Shown here: piece by piece, positions 18,107-25,971 of the stretch
How the letters are laid out: each line of letters begins with the position of its first letter
Numbering within the stretch: the first letter of the stretch is position 1
NCBI RefSeq assembly: GCF_020463795.1
Contig: NZ_CP080025.1
Span: 1,491,001-1,555,000, forward strand
Length of the DNA: 64,000 nt
Direction of reading: 5' to 3'
DNA from: Echinicola marina
GTDB taxonomy: Bacteria; Bacteroidota; Bacteroidia; Cytophagales; Cyclobacteriaceae
Notes under the pieces: model-generated
Told to the model about the DNA's origin: nothing
Seen by the model: only the letters and a program-made list of their open reading frames with translations
Databases searched by the model: none
Made by a program: the position numbers and the translations under genes

Positions 18107-18427
18107 CTAAAGTGATTCATATTTTAGTTTTCTGAAATCATTTTCCCTTAAGATATATTGTATATCAGCGATTGTGCCCATTTTTACATTTTTTCCAGCT
18201 TTGATGCTGATGATCTTATGCTTTTTTTTGCCTTTGAGATGCTCTGTTATTGATGCGGACAGTTGGCCCTTAGGGATTGTCTCGCCATTGAGATATAATT
18301 GTCCCTTTGAATGGTGGATAATGAGCGTATTGGATTCATTAGATATTGTGGATAATTCCTCTCCAGTATCGCAGGCCAATAGGGTACAGGCAAGTACCAT
18401 AAGCGAATATAATAAATGTAGTTTCAT
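18107..18427 (-). CDS. small lipoprotein with an ExbD/TolR-like periplasmic domain
   Basis: 106 residues. MKLHLLYSLMVLACTLLAC is a lipoprotein signal (Cys 19). The mature part follows the pattern of the ExbD/TolR periplasmic domain: a short strand with LYLNGETI, then QLSASITEHLKG, then IISIKAGKNVKMGTIADIQY and a closing ILRENDFRKLKYES. In ordinary ExbD the domain follows a transmembrane helix bearing the proton-pathway Asp; here that helix is absent and a lipid anchor replaces it. No exbB or tonB is adjacent. It might modulate a TonB-type energiser from the periplasmic side (inference). The family match is by eye. Confidence 0.65.
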   Translation of the reverse strand: MKLHLLYSLMVLACTLLACDTGEELSTISNESNTLIIHHSKGQLYLNGETIPKGQLSASITEHLKGKKKHKIISIKAGKNVKMGTIADIQYILRENDFRKLKYESL

Positions 18428-18595
18428 GATTATTGTATTTTGCTTTGATTGGTTTCAATGTATTAAAAAATTAGTTCAAATAAAACTATGTGATTAGTTT
18501 TATTTGATAAGTGTAATATAATTTTGATCATTGCCCATTTTGCTTCTTTAAATGCTATATTGACTTAGGTTTTGTCAGAACAAAAAAATGATGCA

Positions 18596-19798
18596 ATGAG
18601 ATTGATTCAGCTTTTATTACTGCTAATTGTTATTGCGGCTTGTGACAGCAGCGAGGAAACAGTTGAAGAGAAAAACTGGTATAAAGGGAACTTGCATACC
18701 CATTCTTATTGGAGTGATGGAGATGATTACCCGGAGATGATCATGGATTGGTATAAATCCCATGGATATGATTTTGCTGTATTGTCAGATCATAATGTGT
18801 TGGCCAGGCAGGAAAAGTGGAAACTGATTCCAAAATCACCTACGCACAAAAAGGCATTAGATAAGTATTTGGCAAAATTTGGTGAGGAATGGGTTGAATA
18901 TCGAGAAGACTCAGCAGGGAGGGTGGAAGTGAGGCTGAAAAAATTGGAAGAGTATAGAGGGCTTTTTGAAGAAGATGGCAAATTTCTGATTATTGAATCA
19001 GAAGAGATTACGGCAGGTTTCGAGAAAAAGCCCTTGCACATGAATGTTACCAATATTCAAGAATTCATTGCACCGCAGGGAGGCAGTTCGGTACCTGAAA
19101 TTTTGCAGAACAATTTGGATGAGGTGAAGGAGCAGCGAGAGGCAACAGGCGAGCCCATGTTTTTGCATATCAACCATCCTAATTTTGGCTGGGCAATTAC
19201 ACCTGAGGATATCATGCAGCTCAATGGTGAAAGATTTTTTGAGGTATATAATGGCCATCCTTATGTGAATAATTATGGTGATTCTTTGCGACCAAGTATG
19301 GAGGTGCTTTGGGATAAGGTGCAAGTGGCTTATCTGCAGGCTGGCAAGCCATTATTATATGGCTTAGCTGTGGATGATGCACATCATTATCATGTTTTTA
19401 ATGAGAAGAGCAGTAATCCTGGGCGCGGTTGGGTGGTTGTAAGATCTGCTGAACTTGCGCCAGCTGCACTGGTGGAGGCAATGGAGGCAGGAGATTTCTA
19501 TGCATCGACGGGGGTAAGTTTAGAAAAATTGGACTTCGACGGAAGGACCTTAAGTCTGAAAATTGAGGAAGAGGAAGGTGTAGACTATACCGTTCAATTT
19601 TTTGGTACCAGAACATCCAGTCCAGAAATGTACGGTGAATTGTTTAAGGAAGTCGAAGGCTCTCAGGCTGAATATACCATGCAAAAGGAAGATATGTATG
19701 TTAGGGCAAAAATTGTTTCTAATAAGTTAAAGGAAAATCCATATAAACCTGGGGATACTGAGGTAGCTTGGACGCAACCTGTACGTATGGAACAGTAA
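18596..19798 (+). CDS. PHP-type metal-dependent phosphoesterase-like lipoprotein
   Basis: 400 residues from the ATG at 18596, which places the lipobox (LLLIVIAAC, Cys about 16) correctly; the upstream TTG at 18572 would bury it. The PHP-like metal cluster is visible as GNLHTHSYWSDG (HxH), FAVLSDHN, the Glu in IIESEEIT, HINHPNFGW and DDAHHYH. These fit the polymerase-and-histidinol-phosphatase fold found in secreted CehA/McbA-like hydrolases. A C-terminal beta domain of about 90 residues follows. It precedes the symporter operon by 177 nt; a link to sugar phosphate or ester processing is speculative. Confidence 0.82.
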   Translation: MRLIQLLLLLIVIAACDSSEETVEEKNWYKGNLHTHSYWSDGDDYPEMIMDWYKSHGYDFAVLSDHNVLARQEKWKLIPKSPTHKKALDKYLAKFGEEWVEYREDSAGRVEVRLKKLEEYRGLFEEDGKFLIIESEEITAGFEKKPLHMNVTNIQEFIAPQGGSSVPEILQNNLDEVKEQREATGEPMFLHINHPNFGWAITPEDIMQLNGERFFEVYNGHPYVNNYGDSLRPSMEVLWDKVQVAYLQAGKPLLYGLAVDDAHHYHVFNEKSSNPGRGWVVVRSAELAPAALVEAMEAGDFYASTGVSLEKLDFDGRTLSLKIEEEEGVDYTVQFFGTRTSSPEMYGELFKEVEGSQAEYTMQKEDMYVRAKIVSNKLKENPYKPGDTEVAWTQPVRMEQ

Positions 19799-19926
19799 GA
19801 TTTAGGGATAGGAACTGTCATTTGGATTGAAAATAAAGCTTTGGGATTAAAGAAGTGTTTTGTTTACGCTATTTTTTTAGGTCTTTTGGACTAGATTAGT
19901 TATTTTTCGGGTGAAAATACTTGTCC

Positions 19927-19934
19927 TACCTTTG
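19927..19934 (+). promoter_or_regulatory. candidate -7 box for the symporter operon
   Basis: TACCTTTG fits TAnnTTTG. The expected -33 region is T-rich (TTTTC) rather than TTTG. Start of transcription would be near 19941, giving a leader of about 35 nt. Confidence 0.35.
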
Positions 19935-19975
19935 GTGCATTGTTTTCATTTTAAAACTTTAAATCCATTTTAGCA

Positions 19976-21574
19976 TTGAATACCATATCTCCAATTGACT
20001 TAATGATCATCATAGCCTACCTCATTTTGATTGTGGTGGTAGGTCTTTGGTTTAGTAGAAAAAGTAAGAACAGTAGTTCTGGTTATTTTTTGGCTGGAAA
20101 GTCCCTTACCTGGTCGGTTATTGGAGCTTCTTTATTTGCTTCCAATATCTCCACGGTTCATTTGGTCGGACTGGCAGAGTCAGGATTTAGGGATGGAATC
20201 GTATGGGGGAATTTTGAATGGTTTTCGGCTTTTGAGTTGATTATATTGGCCTTTTTGTTTGTTCCTTTTTTCCTTAGGACCAAGATCGCCACCTTGCCAG
20301 AATTCTTAGAAAAACGATATGACAGTAGGTCCAGGATGATTCTGGCCATCTTTAGTATTTTGGCAGCCTTGTTTATGCATATTGGCGTGAGCTTTTATGC
20401 TGGTGCGGTGGTTTTTGAGCATATTTTTGGCTTGAACATCATGGTTTCCATTTTGATCATCGCCCTAGCCACTGGTATTTATACGATTATCGGAGGACTT
20501 ACTTCGGTGGTTATCACAGAAACTGTACAGACGGTAATATTGATTTTTGGTTCTTTGGCGATTACCCTTTTGGCCATTTATAAGTTGCCTGAAATGGGTA
20601 TTGCCTCCTATGATGCTTTAAAGGATGCGGTAGATCCAGACCGACTAAAGGCCGTAAGCTTTGACAGTGCCAAGAAGGGCTTCACCTTTATGGATATGCT
20701 TTTTGGGCATTTGGTTTTGGGGATTTGGTATTGGTGTACAGATCAGACGATAGTGCAGCGGGTATTGGGAGCTAAATCTGAAAAGGAGGCCAAGCTTGGG
20801 GCACTATTTGCCGGATTCCTAAAAATCCTTCCGGTTTTTATCATGGTGGTGCCAGGAATATTGGCCTATGCCCTTTTCCGAGAAGAAATTGGAGATGATA
20901 CCAAGCAGGTATTGCCTGTAATGATTATGAACCTTTTGCCCATTGGTATGAAGGGATTGATGGTGGCAGCCTTATTGGCGGCAGTGATGAGTAGTGTGGC
21001 TGCAGCCTTGAATAGCTGTGCTACCCTGGTAGTTTTTGATGTTTTCTATAAGCTGAAACCAGATCTGTCCGATCAGGGTAAAGTACGAATAGGACGTATT
21101 ACTGGGGTGGTGGTATTGGTGATGGCAGTAATTTGGTCTCCATTCTTGGGAGATCTTGGGGCCATTTTTGAGTTGATCAACCAGATGTTCAGCATTTTTG
21201 CACCCTCCATTGTAGCGGTGTTTTTATGGGGAGTCATTTCTAGAAAGGGTACTGCCAATGCTTCCTTTTGGACTTTGCTACTTGGTAGCTCCTTAGCGGC
21301 CATATTCTTTATCATTGAAAAGTACGTTCCTATAGCTGGAACAGCCAATTTTATTTCAAGTGAAGAAGGTTTAGGGCTTAACTGGTTGAGACAAACCTAT
21401 CTATATTTTGGTATTTCGACCTTGATTTATGTCACGGTATCGGTTTTGGATACTTCTAAACAAGATATTCCAGAGGAGTTTTACTTAAAGATGCACAAAC
21501 CATCTCGTTTGGTCAACTATCTCAGTGTTTTGCTGGTACTCGTCATGTTAACGCTTTACTATATCTTTTATTAA
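19976..21574 (+). CDS. sodium/solute symporter (SSS family)
   Basis: 532 residues starting at a TTG codon (MNTISPIDLMIIIAYLI in translation); the next Met (20003) would cut into the first membrane helix, so TTG is preferred. About 13-14 hydrophobic segments are present. SSS hallmarks include YFLAGKSLTWSVIGASLFASNIST (substrate and Na2 region), GGLTSVVITETVQ, and WYWCTDQTIVQRVLGAKS in TM7-8. Members import sugars or acids with Na+. The stop is followed 2 nt later by an oxidoreductase and then L-fuconate dehydratase, so import of a fucose-like sugar or sugar acid is the best guess. Confidence 0.92.
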   Translation: MNTISPIDLMIIIAYLILIVVVGLWFSRKSKNSSSGYFLAGKSLTWSVIGASLFASNISTVHLVGLAESGFRDGIVWGNFEWFSAFELIILAFLFVPFFLRTKIATLPEFLEKRYDSRSRMILAIFSILAALFMHIGVSFYAGAVVFEHIFGLNIMVSILIIALATGIYTIIGGLTSVVITETVQTVILIFGSLAITLLAIYKLPEMGIASYDALKDAVDPDRLKAVSFDSAKKGFTFMDMLFGHLVLGIWYWCTDQTIVQRVLGAKSEKEAKLGALFAGFLKILPVFIMVVPGILAYALFREEIGDDTKQVLPVMIMNLLPIGMKGLMVAALLAAVMSSVAAALNSCATLVVFDVFYKLKPDLSDQGKVRIGRITGVVVLVMAVIWSPFLGDLGAIFELINQMFSIFAPSIVAVFLWGVISRKGTANASFWTLLLGSSLAAIFFIIEKYVPIAGTANFISSEEGLGLNWLRQTYLYFGISTLIYVTVSVLDTSKQDIPEEFYLKMHKPSRLVNYLSVLLVLVMLTLYYIFY

Positions 21575-21576
21575 TT

Positions 21577-22638
21577 ATGCAGATTAATCAGCGCGTTAGT
21601 TTACCAAATGAGCCATTGCCGATTGTGATTATTGGTGCAGGAGGAATTGTGAAAGATGCCCATTTGCCTGCTTATAAAATGGCTGGTTTTAGGGTTCAGG
21701 GCATTTTTGACCCTGATATCAAAAAAGCAAGATCACTACAGCAACAGTTCCCCGGAGTGGGACAGGTTTATATGAGCCTTAGTGATTTGATTGAGGATGG
21801 CCTTGCGACCAGGGCCGTTTTTGACATCGCAGTTCCTGCAAGTAAAGTGAACAGGATATTGGAGGAATTGCCCAAGGGGGCTGCCGTACTCATCCAAAAA
21901 CCCATGGGGGAGACATTGGAGCAGGCTGAGGCTATTCATGCGATTTGTCAAAGAAAAAAACTTGTCAGTGCAGTGAACTTCCAACTTCGGTATGCTCCCT
22001 ATGTTTTAGCGGCCAGGGATTTGATTGACCGGGGGCTTTTGGGAAGTATTTATGATATAGAGATCAAGGTAAATGTTTACACTCCTTGGCAGCTTTGGGA
22101 CTTTTTATTTGAACTGCCGAGGATGGAGATTTTATACCATAGCATCCATTACCTTGATTTGGTCAGGAGCTTTTTGGGTGATCCGAATAAAGTATATGCC
22201 AGCACCATAAAACATCCAAAAATGCCAGATTTGGCTTCTACACGTTCGAGTATCATCCTTGATTACGATGAGTATACACAGGCACGGGTCATGACCAATC
22301 ATGGACATGAGTTTGGGCTAAAGCATCAGGAATCTTACTTGAAGATTGAAGGTACCAAGGGAGCCATTAAAATCAGGATTGGGCTTTCTTTAGATTATCC
22401 CAAGGGCATGCCGCCAATAATGGAATATACGATTTTGGAAGATGGGAAAGGTTGGCAAGAACTGCCTTTGGAAGGTGGTTGGTTTCCACATGCTTTTGTA
22501 GGGACCATGGCCGGTCTTCAGCGGTTTTACCAAGGGGAAACGGAGGACTTGCCCCACAGTACGGCAGATGCATTACAAACCATGAAATTGGTAGAGACAG
22601 CCTACAGGTCCAGCGAAGAAGGCGGGACAAAATTTTGA
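21577..22638 (+). CDS. Gfo/Idh/MocA-family NAD(P)-dependent oxidoreductase
   Basis: 353 residues. A Rossmann start PIVIIGAGGIVKDAHLPAY (about 15-33) and the family lysine in LIQKPMGETLEQA (the EKP motif is QKP here, Lys about 109) are visible, followed by HSIHYLDLVRSFLG with the catalytic-region His/Asp pair. The C-terminal alpha/beta domain contains a long beta-sheet stretch. It is 2 nt behind the symporter and 27 nt ahead of fucD, so it is probably a sugar dehydrogenase in the same catabolic route, possibly for L-fucose or a related 6-deoxy sugar (inference). Specific substrate not determinable. Confidence 0.88.
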   Translation: MQINQRVSLPNEPLPIVIIGAGGIVKDAHLPAYKMAGFRVQGIFDPDIKKARSLQQQFPGVGQVYMSLSDLIEDGLATRAVFDIAVPASKVNRILEELPKGAAVLIQKPMGETLEQAEAIHAICQRKKLVSAVNFQLRYAPYVLAARDLIDRGLLGSIYDIEIKVNVYTPWQLWDFLFELPRMEILYHSIHYLDLVRSFLGDPNKVYASTIKHPKMPDLASTRSSIILDYDEYTQARVMTNHGHEFGLKHQESYLKIEGTKGAIKIRIGLSLDYPKGMPPIMEYTILEDGKGWQELPLEGGWFPHAFVGTMAGLQRFYQGETEDLPHSTADALQTMKLVETAYRSSEEGGTKF

Positions 22639-22665
22639 TTGATACAAAGATAATACTTAGAAAAT

Positions 22666-23901
22666 ATGAACTCAGTAGTAATTAAAAAGGGAATTGCAGA
22701 AGATGCACGCTTTGAACTAAAAGATGGTGCTGGATCAGATGCAGTTCATACCACACCTATTTATGCTTATGCCGTATGTCGCTTGCGAACAGACTCAGGG
22801 CTTGAAGGAGTGGGTTTGGCCTTTACTTTAGGGGCTGGAAATGAAATGGTATGTAAGGCAATATCCTATTTGGTCAAGCATCTTGAAGGAAGGGAAATTA
22901 ATGAGTTGATGGCTGATTTCGGCAAAACCTATAAGGCCATGGTCGATGATCCCAATTTCCGTTGGTTGGGACCACATAAGGGAGTGGTGCATTTGGCAGT
23001 AGCTTCAGTGGTAAATGCTTGTTATGATCTTTGGGCCAAATCAAAGGGCTTACCATTATGGCAATTATTGATTGAACTAAGTCCTGAAGAAATCGTCAAT
23101 ACCTTGGATTTCTCCTATTGTGAAGAGGTACTTTCCAAACAAGAAGCCATTTCCCTGCTCAATTCCAAGAATAATGGAAAGATGGAGCGCAAAAAGATAT
23201 TGGATCTAGGCTATCCTGGGTATGATACTTCTATTGGCTGGTTTAATTACTCTGATGAAAAAGTAGCTGATAATATCAAAAAGGCCATGGATATGGGTTT
23301 TACAGCCATGAAATTAAAGGTGGGATCCAAAGATGCTGCTAGAGATATCAGAAGGGCCCAAATGGTAAGGGAAATTGCTGGAGACAAGGCCACGATCATG
23401 TTTGATGCTAACCAGCAGTGGAACCTTCAGCAAGCCATTAGTATTTGTAAGGAACTTCTTCCTTTGAATCCCTATTGGGTAGAGGAGCCGACCCATCCTG
23501 ATGATGTTCAGGCCCATGTGACTTTGGCCAAAGAAGTACCTGTTGATTTAGCCTTAGGCGAGCATGTGCCAAACAAGGTGATTTTCAAGAATTTCCTTCA
23601 ATCTGGCTGTATGAGCTTTAATCAAGTTGATGCAGTTCGTGTGGGTGGGATTTCAGAATTTATTTTGATCAGTTTACTTTCGAAAAAATTTGAGGTACCA
23701 GTGGTTCCTCATGTTGGAGATATGGGACAGATTCACCAGCATTTGGTTTTATTCAATCATATTACCATGGACCATCCTGCTTTGCTTTTGGAGCATATTC
23801 CCCACTTAAAGCAATATTTCCAACATCCCGTACAAATTATTGATGGGCGATACAAAACTCCACAAGAACCGGGAATCGGTGCTGAGTTGATAGGTTATTG
23901 A
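22666..23901 (+). CDS. fucD: L-fuconate dehydratase (enolase superfamily)
   Basis: 411 residues. The N-terminal layout (ARFELKDGAGSDAVHT, VGLAFTLGAGNE) and the long insert with DFSYCEEVLS and YPGYDTSIGWFNYSDEK match bacterial L-fuconate dehydratase and its human relative ENOSF1. Acid/base and metal residues are present: K216 and K218 (MKLKVG), D247 (FDANQQW), E273 (VEEPTHPDD), E299 (LGEH) and H349 (VVPHVGDMG). Known reaction: L-fuconate to 2-keto-3-deoxy-L-fuconate. It is the last gene of the symporter/oxidoreductase operon, which ends in a strong terminator. The later steps (2-keto-3-deoxy-fuconate dehydrogenase or aldolase) are not in the window. Confidence 0.88.
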   Translation: MNSVVIKKGIAEDARFELKDGAGSDAVHTTPIYAYAVCRLRTDSGLEGVGLAFTLGAGNEMVCKAISYLVKHLEGREINELMADFGKTYKAMVDDPNFRWLGPHKGVVHLAVASVVNACYDLWAKSKGLPLWQLLIELSPEEIVNTLDFSYCEEVLSKQEAISLLNSKNNGKMERKKILDLGYPGYDTSIGWFNYSDEKVADNIKKAMDMGFTAMKLKVGSKDAARDIRRAQMVREIAGDKATIMFDANQQWNLQQAISICKELLPLNPYWVEEPTHPDDVQAHVTLAKEVPVDLALGEHVPNKVIFKNFLQSGCMSFNQVDAVRVGGISEFILISLLSKKFEVPVVPHVGDMGQIHQHLVLFNHITMDHPALLLEHIPHLKQYFQHPVQIIDGRYKTPQEPGIGAELIGY

Positions 23902-23942
23902 TGTGGATAAATGTAAACTGTCTGTAGAACTAGATGTATGAT

Positions 23943-23981
23943 AAAAAATCGGCCTTATGATAAAAATCGGCCGATTTTTTT
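23943..23981 (+). terminator. terminator of the fuconate operon
   Basis: 12-bp stem AAAAAATCGGCC / GGCCGATTTTTT with a 14-nt loop and T run; works in both directions between convergent genes. Confidence 0.88.
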
Positions 23982-24059
23982 GTGCCTGACGAACAGCTGA
24001 AAATGGATCTTCAGTGGCGGTGTTTTTTCCTACCCCTGCTGATTGTGAAAGGAATCCGT

Positions 24060-24749
24060 TTATTTATTGTTGATAAGCCTTAGCGCTTCCTTTTTACTTA
24101 GCTTTGACAATGAGGTCTTTTCTACAAAGTCCATTACCCAGTTGGGATTGGTTTTGCTGTACTGCCGGAGAATCCATCCTATAGCTTTGTTGATAAAAAA
24201 TTCCTTTGATCCAAGTAATGGTTTGATAGTGTGGACAAGTAAGTTTGTATCCAAGTTTTTCTTATAGTTGAGCTGAAAGAGTAGGGTTGAGCGCTGCAGC
24301 CATAAATGATCACTGGCCAACCACTTATCCACATATTTTTTTCGGTTTTGGGGGAATTGTTCAAAATAGGTCCCTATTAATTTTACTGCAATAAAATCCA
24401 CCGTGTCCCACCAAGATTTGTTTTTAACCATGTATTCAAAAAGGTCTATGTCCTGAGGTTCAAGTTTTTTGACATATTTATAAGCTAATTCCTGGGCAAA
24501 TAATTGGAAATCCCTTTCTGGTTTATTCCATAGGATTTCCACCAGTTCGGGCAGTTTGTCCTTGGGAGGAAGGTTGCTTTTCATAAGAAAGGGTTGCTGT
24601 ATTTTTCTTCTCAAAGGAGTTTTGAGACCAAAAAAATCAAAATTATTTTTCATATAGGCTTTTTGGCCTTTTGCTACAATAGTATTGGCATGTAGCCTGA
24701 ATTCATCTTCAAGCGTTCTTATGTATGCGTCTATCAAATCTTTTGTCAA
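24060..24749 (-). CDS. AlkD-like DNA alkylation repair protein (HEAT-like repeats)
   Basis: 229 residues, all helical, matching the DNA_alkylation_repair family: FFGLKTPLRRK near the N terminus, KNKSWWDTVDFIAVKLIG, WLASDHLWLQRSTLLFQL, and FINKAIGWILRQYSKTNP near the C terminus. The Trp/Asp/Arg residues used by AlkD to hold the alkylated base are represented in WWDTVD and LQRS. AlkD glycosylases remove cationic alkylated purines. It is the last gene of a three-gene minus-strand operon, 3 nt behind the SRPBCC gene. Confidence 0.88.
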   Translation of the reverse strand: MTKDLIDAYIRTLEDEFRLHANTIVAKGQKAYMKNNFDFFGLKTPLRRKIQQPFLMKSNLPPKDKLPELVEILWNKPERDFQLFAQELAYKYVKKLEPQDIDLFEYMVKNKSWWDTVDFIAVKLIGTYFEQFPQNRKKYVDKWLASDHLWLQRSTLLFQLNYKKNLDTNLLVHTIKPLLGSKEFFINKAIGWILRQYSKTNPNWVMDFVEKTSLSKLSKKEALRLINNK

Positions 24750-24752
24750 CAG

Positions 24753-25253
24753 TCAATCCATAAAAGATTGCATATCTTTATTCCTTAAATCAAGCCCGCC
24801 CTGCAAAATGGAATTAAGGTTTACCAAATAAAAGGTCCAGCCAGTCTTGCAACCTACATGATAATTTTCTTTGGTGGTACTGTAATGTGGAATATTTTCT
24901 TGGTCCAGTTGAATGATCGACTTATCCTTGTCTTTGTGAATGGTTACACTGACAATGCCAGCCTTTCCAAAACTGAATTTTAGGTGATCCTTGCCATTGA
25001 GCTCAATGATTTCTCCTTCTTCCATGACCGTGTCCGGATAGCCGTGCCATAACCATTTATAAGTGTCGAGTAGGTGGATAGGTTCTTTTTTGGTCCGGAT
25101 TTTTCCAGAAGCATCTTTAAATTCTGCCGAACGTAGAAACCAACTCTCAAGCCCTGCTGAACTGGTCCAGGCATCATAGATGCTTTTTACATCACTCTTT
25201 ATGGGGGTTTTTATGGTAAACCTGCTCCAGTCAAATGTACTATTTTCAGCCAT
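24753..25253 (-). CDS. SRPBCC-fold (AHSA1-like) domain protein
   Basis: 166 residues with the Bet v1-like AHSA1 pattern: FTIKTPIKSDVKSIYDAWTS at the start, GLESWFL, then LWHGYPDTVMEEGEIIELN, and a closing helix CKTGWTFYLVNLNSILQGG. Such proteins bind hydrophobic ligands or assist chaperones; no catalytic residue is implied. It sits between the YfiT-like and AlkD-like genes (19 nt and 3 nt gaps), suggesting a general stress unit. Confidence 0.85.
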   Translation of the reverse strand: MAENSTFDWSRFTIKTPIKSDVKSIYDAWTSSAGLESWFLRSAEFKDASGKIRTKKEPIHLLDTYKWLWHGYPDTVMEEGEIIELNGKDHLKFSFGKAGIVSVTIHKDKDKSIIQLDQENIPHYSTTKENYHVGCKTGWTFYLVNLNSILQGGLDLRNKDMQSFMD

Positions 25254-25272
25254 GCTTATAGGAATTAGGGTT

Positions 25273-25833
25273 TTAGCTCATGTTGTCGTGGAATCTTCCA
25301 TGAAACTTCAAGGCCTGTTTTATATGTGCCAGATGGTGCTCGCTGTGCCAGGCATACATGCCAATGGTTTCTTCCAAATGGATTTCTCTTCTATGCTCGG
25401 GGTGGTAATAAGTCTTTTTTAGCTCTTTTTCACCCAAGCTCTTCAGTAATAAGGTCCAGCGGTGGTGTAAGCTTGAGATGAGCATAAGGGAGGAGGAAAG
25501 ATCCTTTTCATCATAATCTGCCAATTCCGCCCAGCGGTCTTCATAATAGGGTTTGATGCTAGGTGTATCTTCTGTCAGGGCCAGTTTGAAACGTATTATG
25601 CTGTTGAGGTGGCTATCTGCACAATGATGTACCAGCTGCCTGATATTCCAAGAACCAGGCCTGTATTGCCACTCTTTCTGTTCATCTGTCAGGTCTTGGC
25701 CAAGCTCTCTAATCCTTTCAGGAAAACTGGCAATGGTGTTTATCCAGCTTTTGATTTTTTCATCATCTATGGTCTTTGGACACTTGAAAGTGCCGATGGG
25801 GTATTTAAGTTGTTGAAGTTCAAGGTCAGTCAT
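25273..25833 (-). CDS. YfiT-like DinB-superfamily metal-dependent thiol transferase
   Basis: 186 residues. The YfiT group start LKYPIGTFKCPK is followed by WNIRQLVHHCADSHLN (metal ligand His near 69), LALTEDTPSIKPYYE and MYAWHSEHHLAHIKQAL (second and third His ligands near 160). Family knowledge: YfiT/BstA proteins are four-helix-bundle metalloproteins related to bacillithiol S-transferases, and many Bacteroidota make bacillithiol. It heads the operon with SRPBCC and AlkD-like genes, consistent with detoxification of electrophiles or alkylating agents (inference). Confidence 0.88.
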   Translation of the reverse strand: MTDLELQQLKYPIGTFKCPKTIDDEKIKSWINTIASFPERIRELGQDLTDEQKEWQYRPGSWNIRQLVHHCADSHLNSIIRFKLALTEDTPSIKPYYEDRWAELADYDEKDLSSSLMLISSLHHRWTLLLKSLGEKELKKTYYHPEHRREIHLEETIGMYAWHSEHHLAHIKQALKFHGRFHDNMS

Positions 25834-25971
25834 AAGGCCGTAAAATTTGATTGTTTTTACAATTTAAAAATTCTTTGGCGGAAACCTTGTTACTGATTGA
25901 AAACTACCGGTCCTTTTTGTCCCATCAGATAAGGGGCACATTGAGATAGTAATGGGGTACTAATGTAAATA

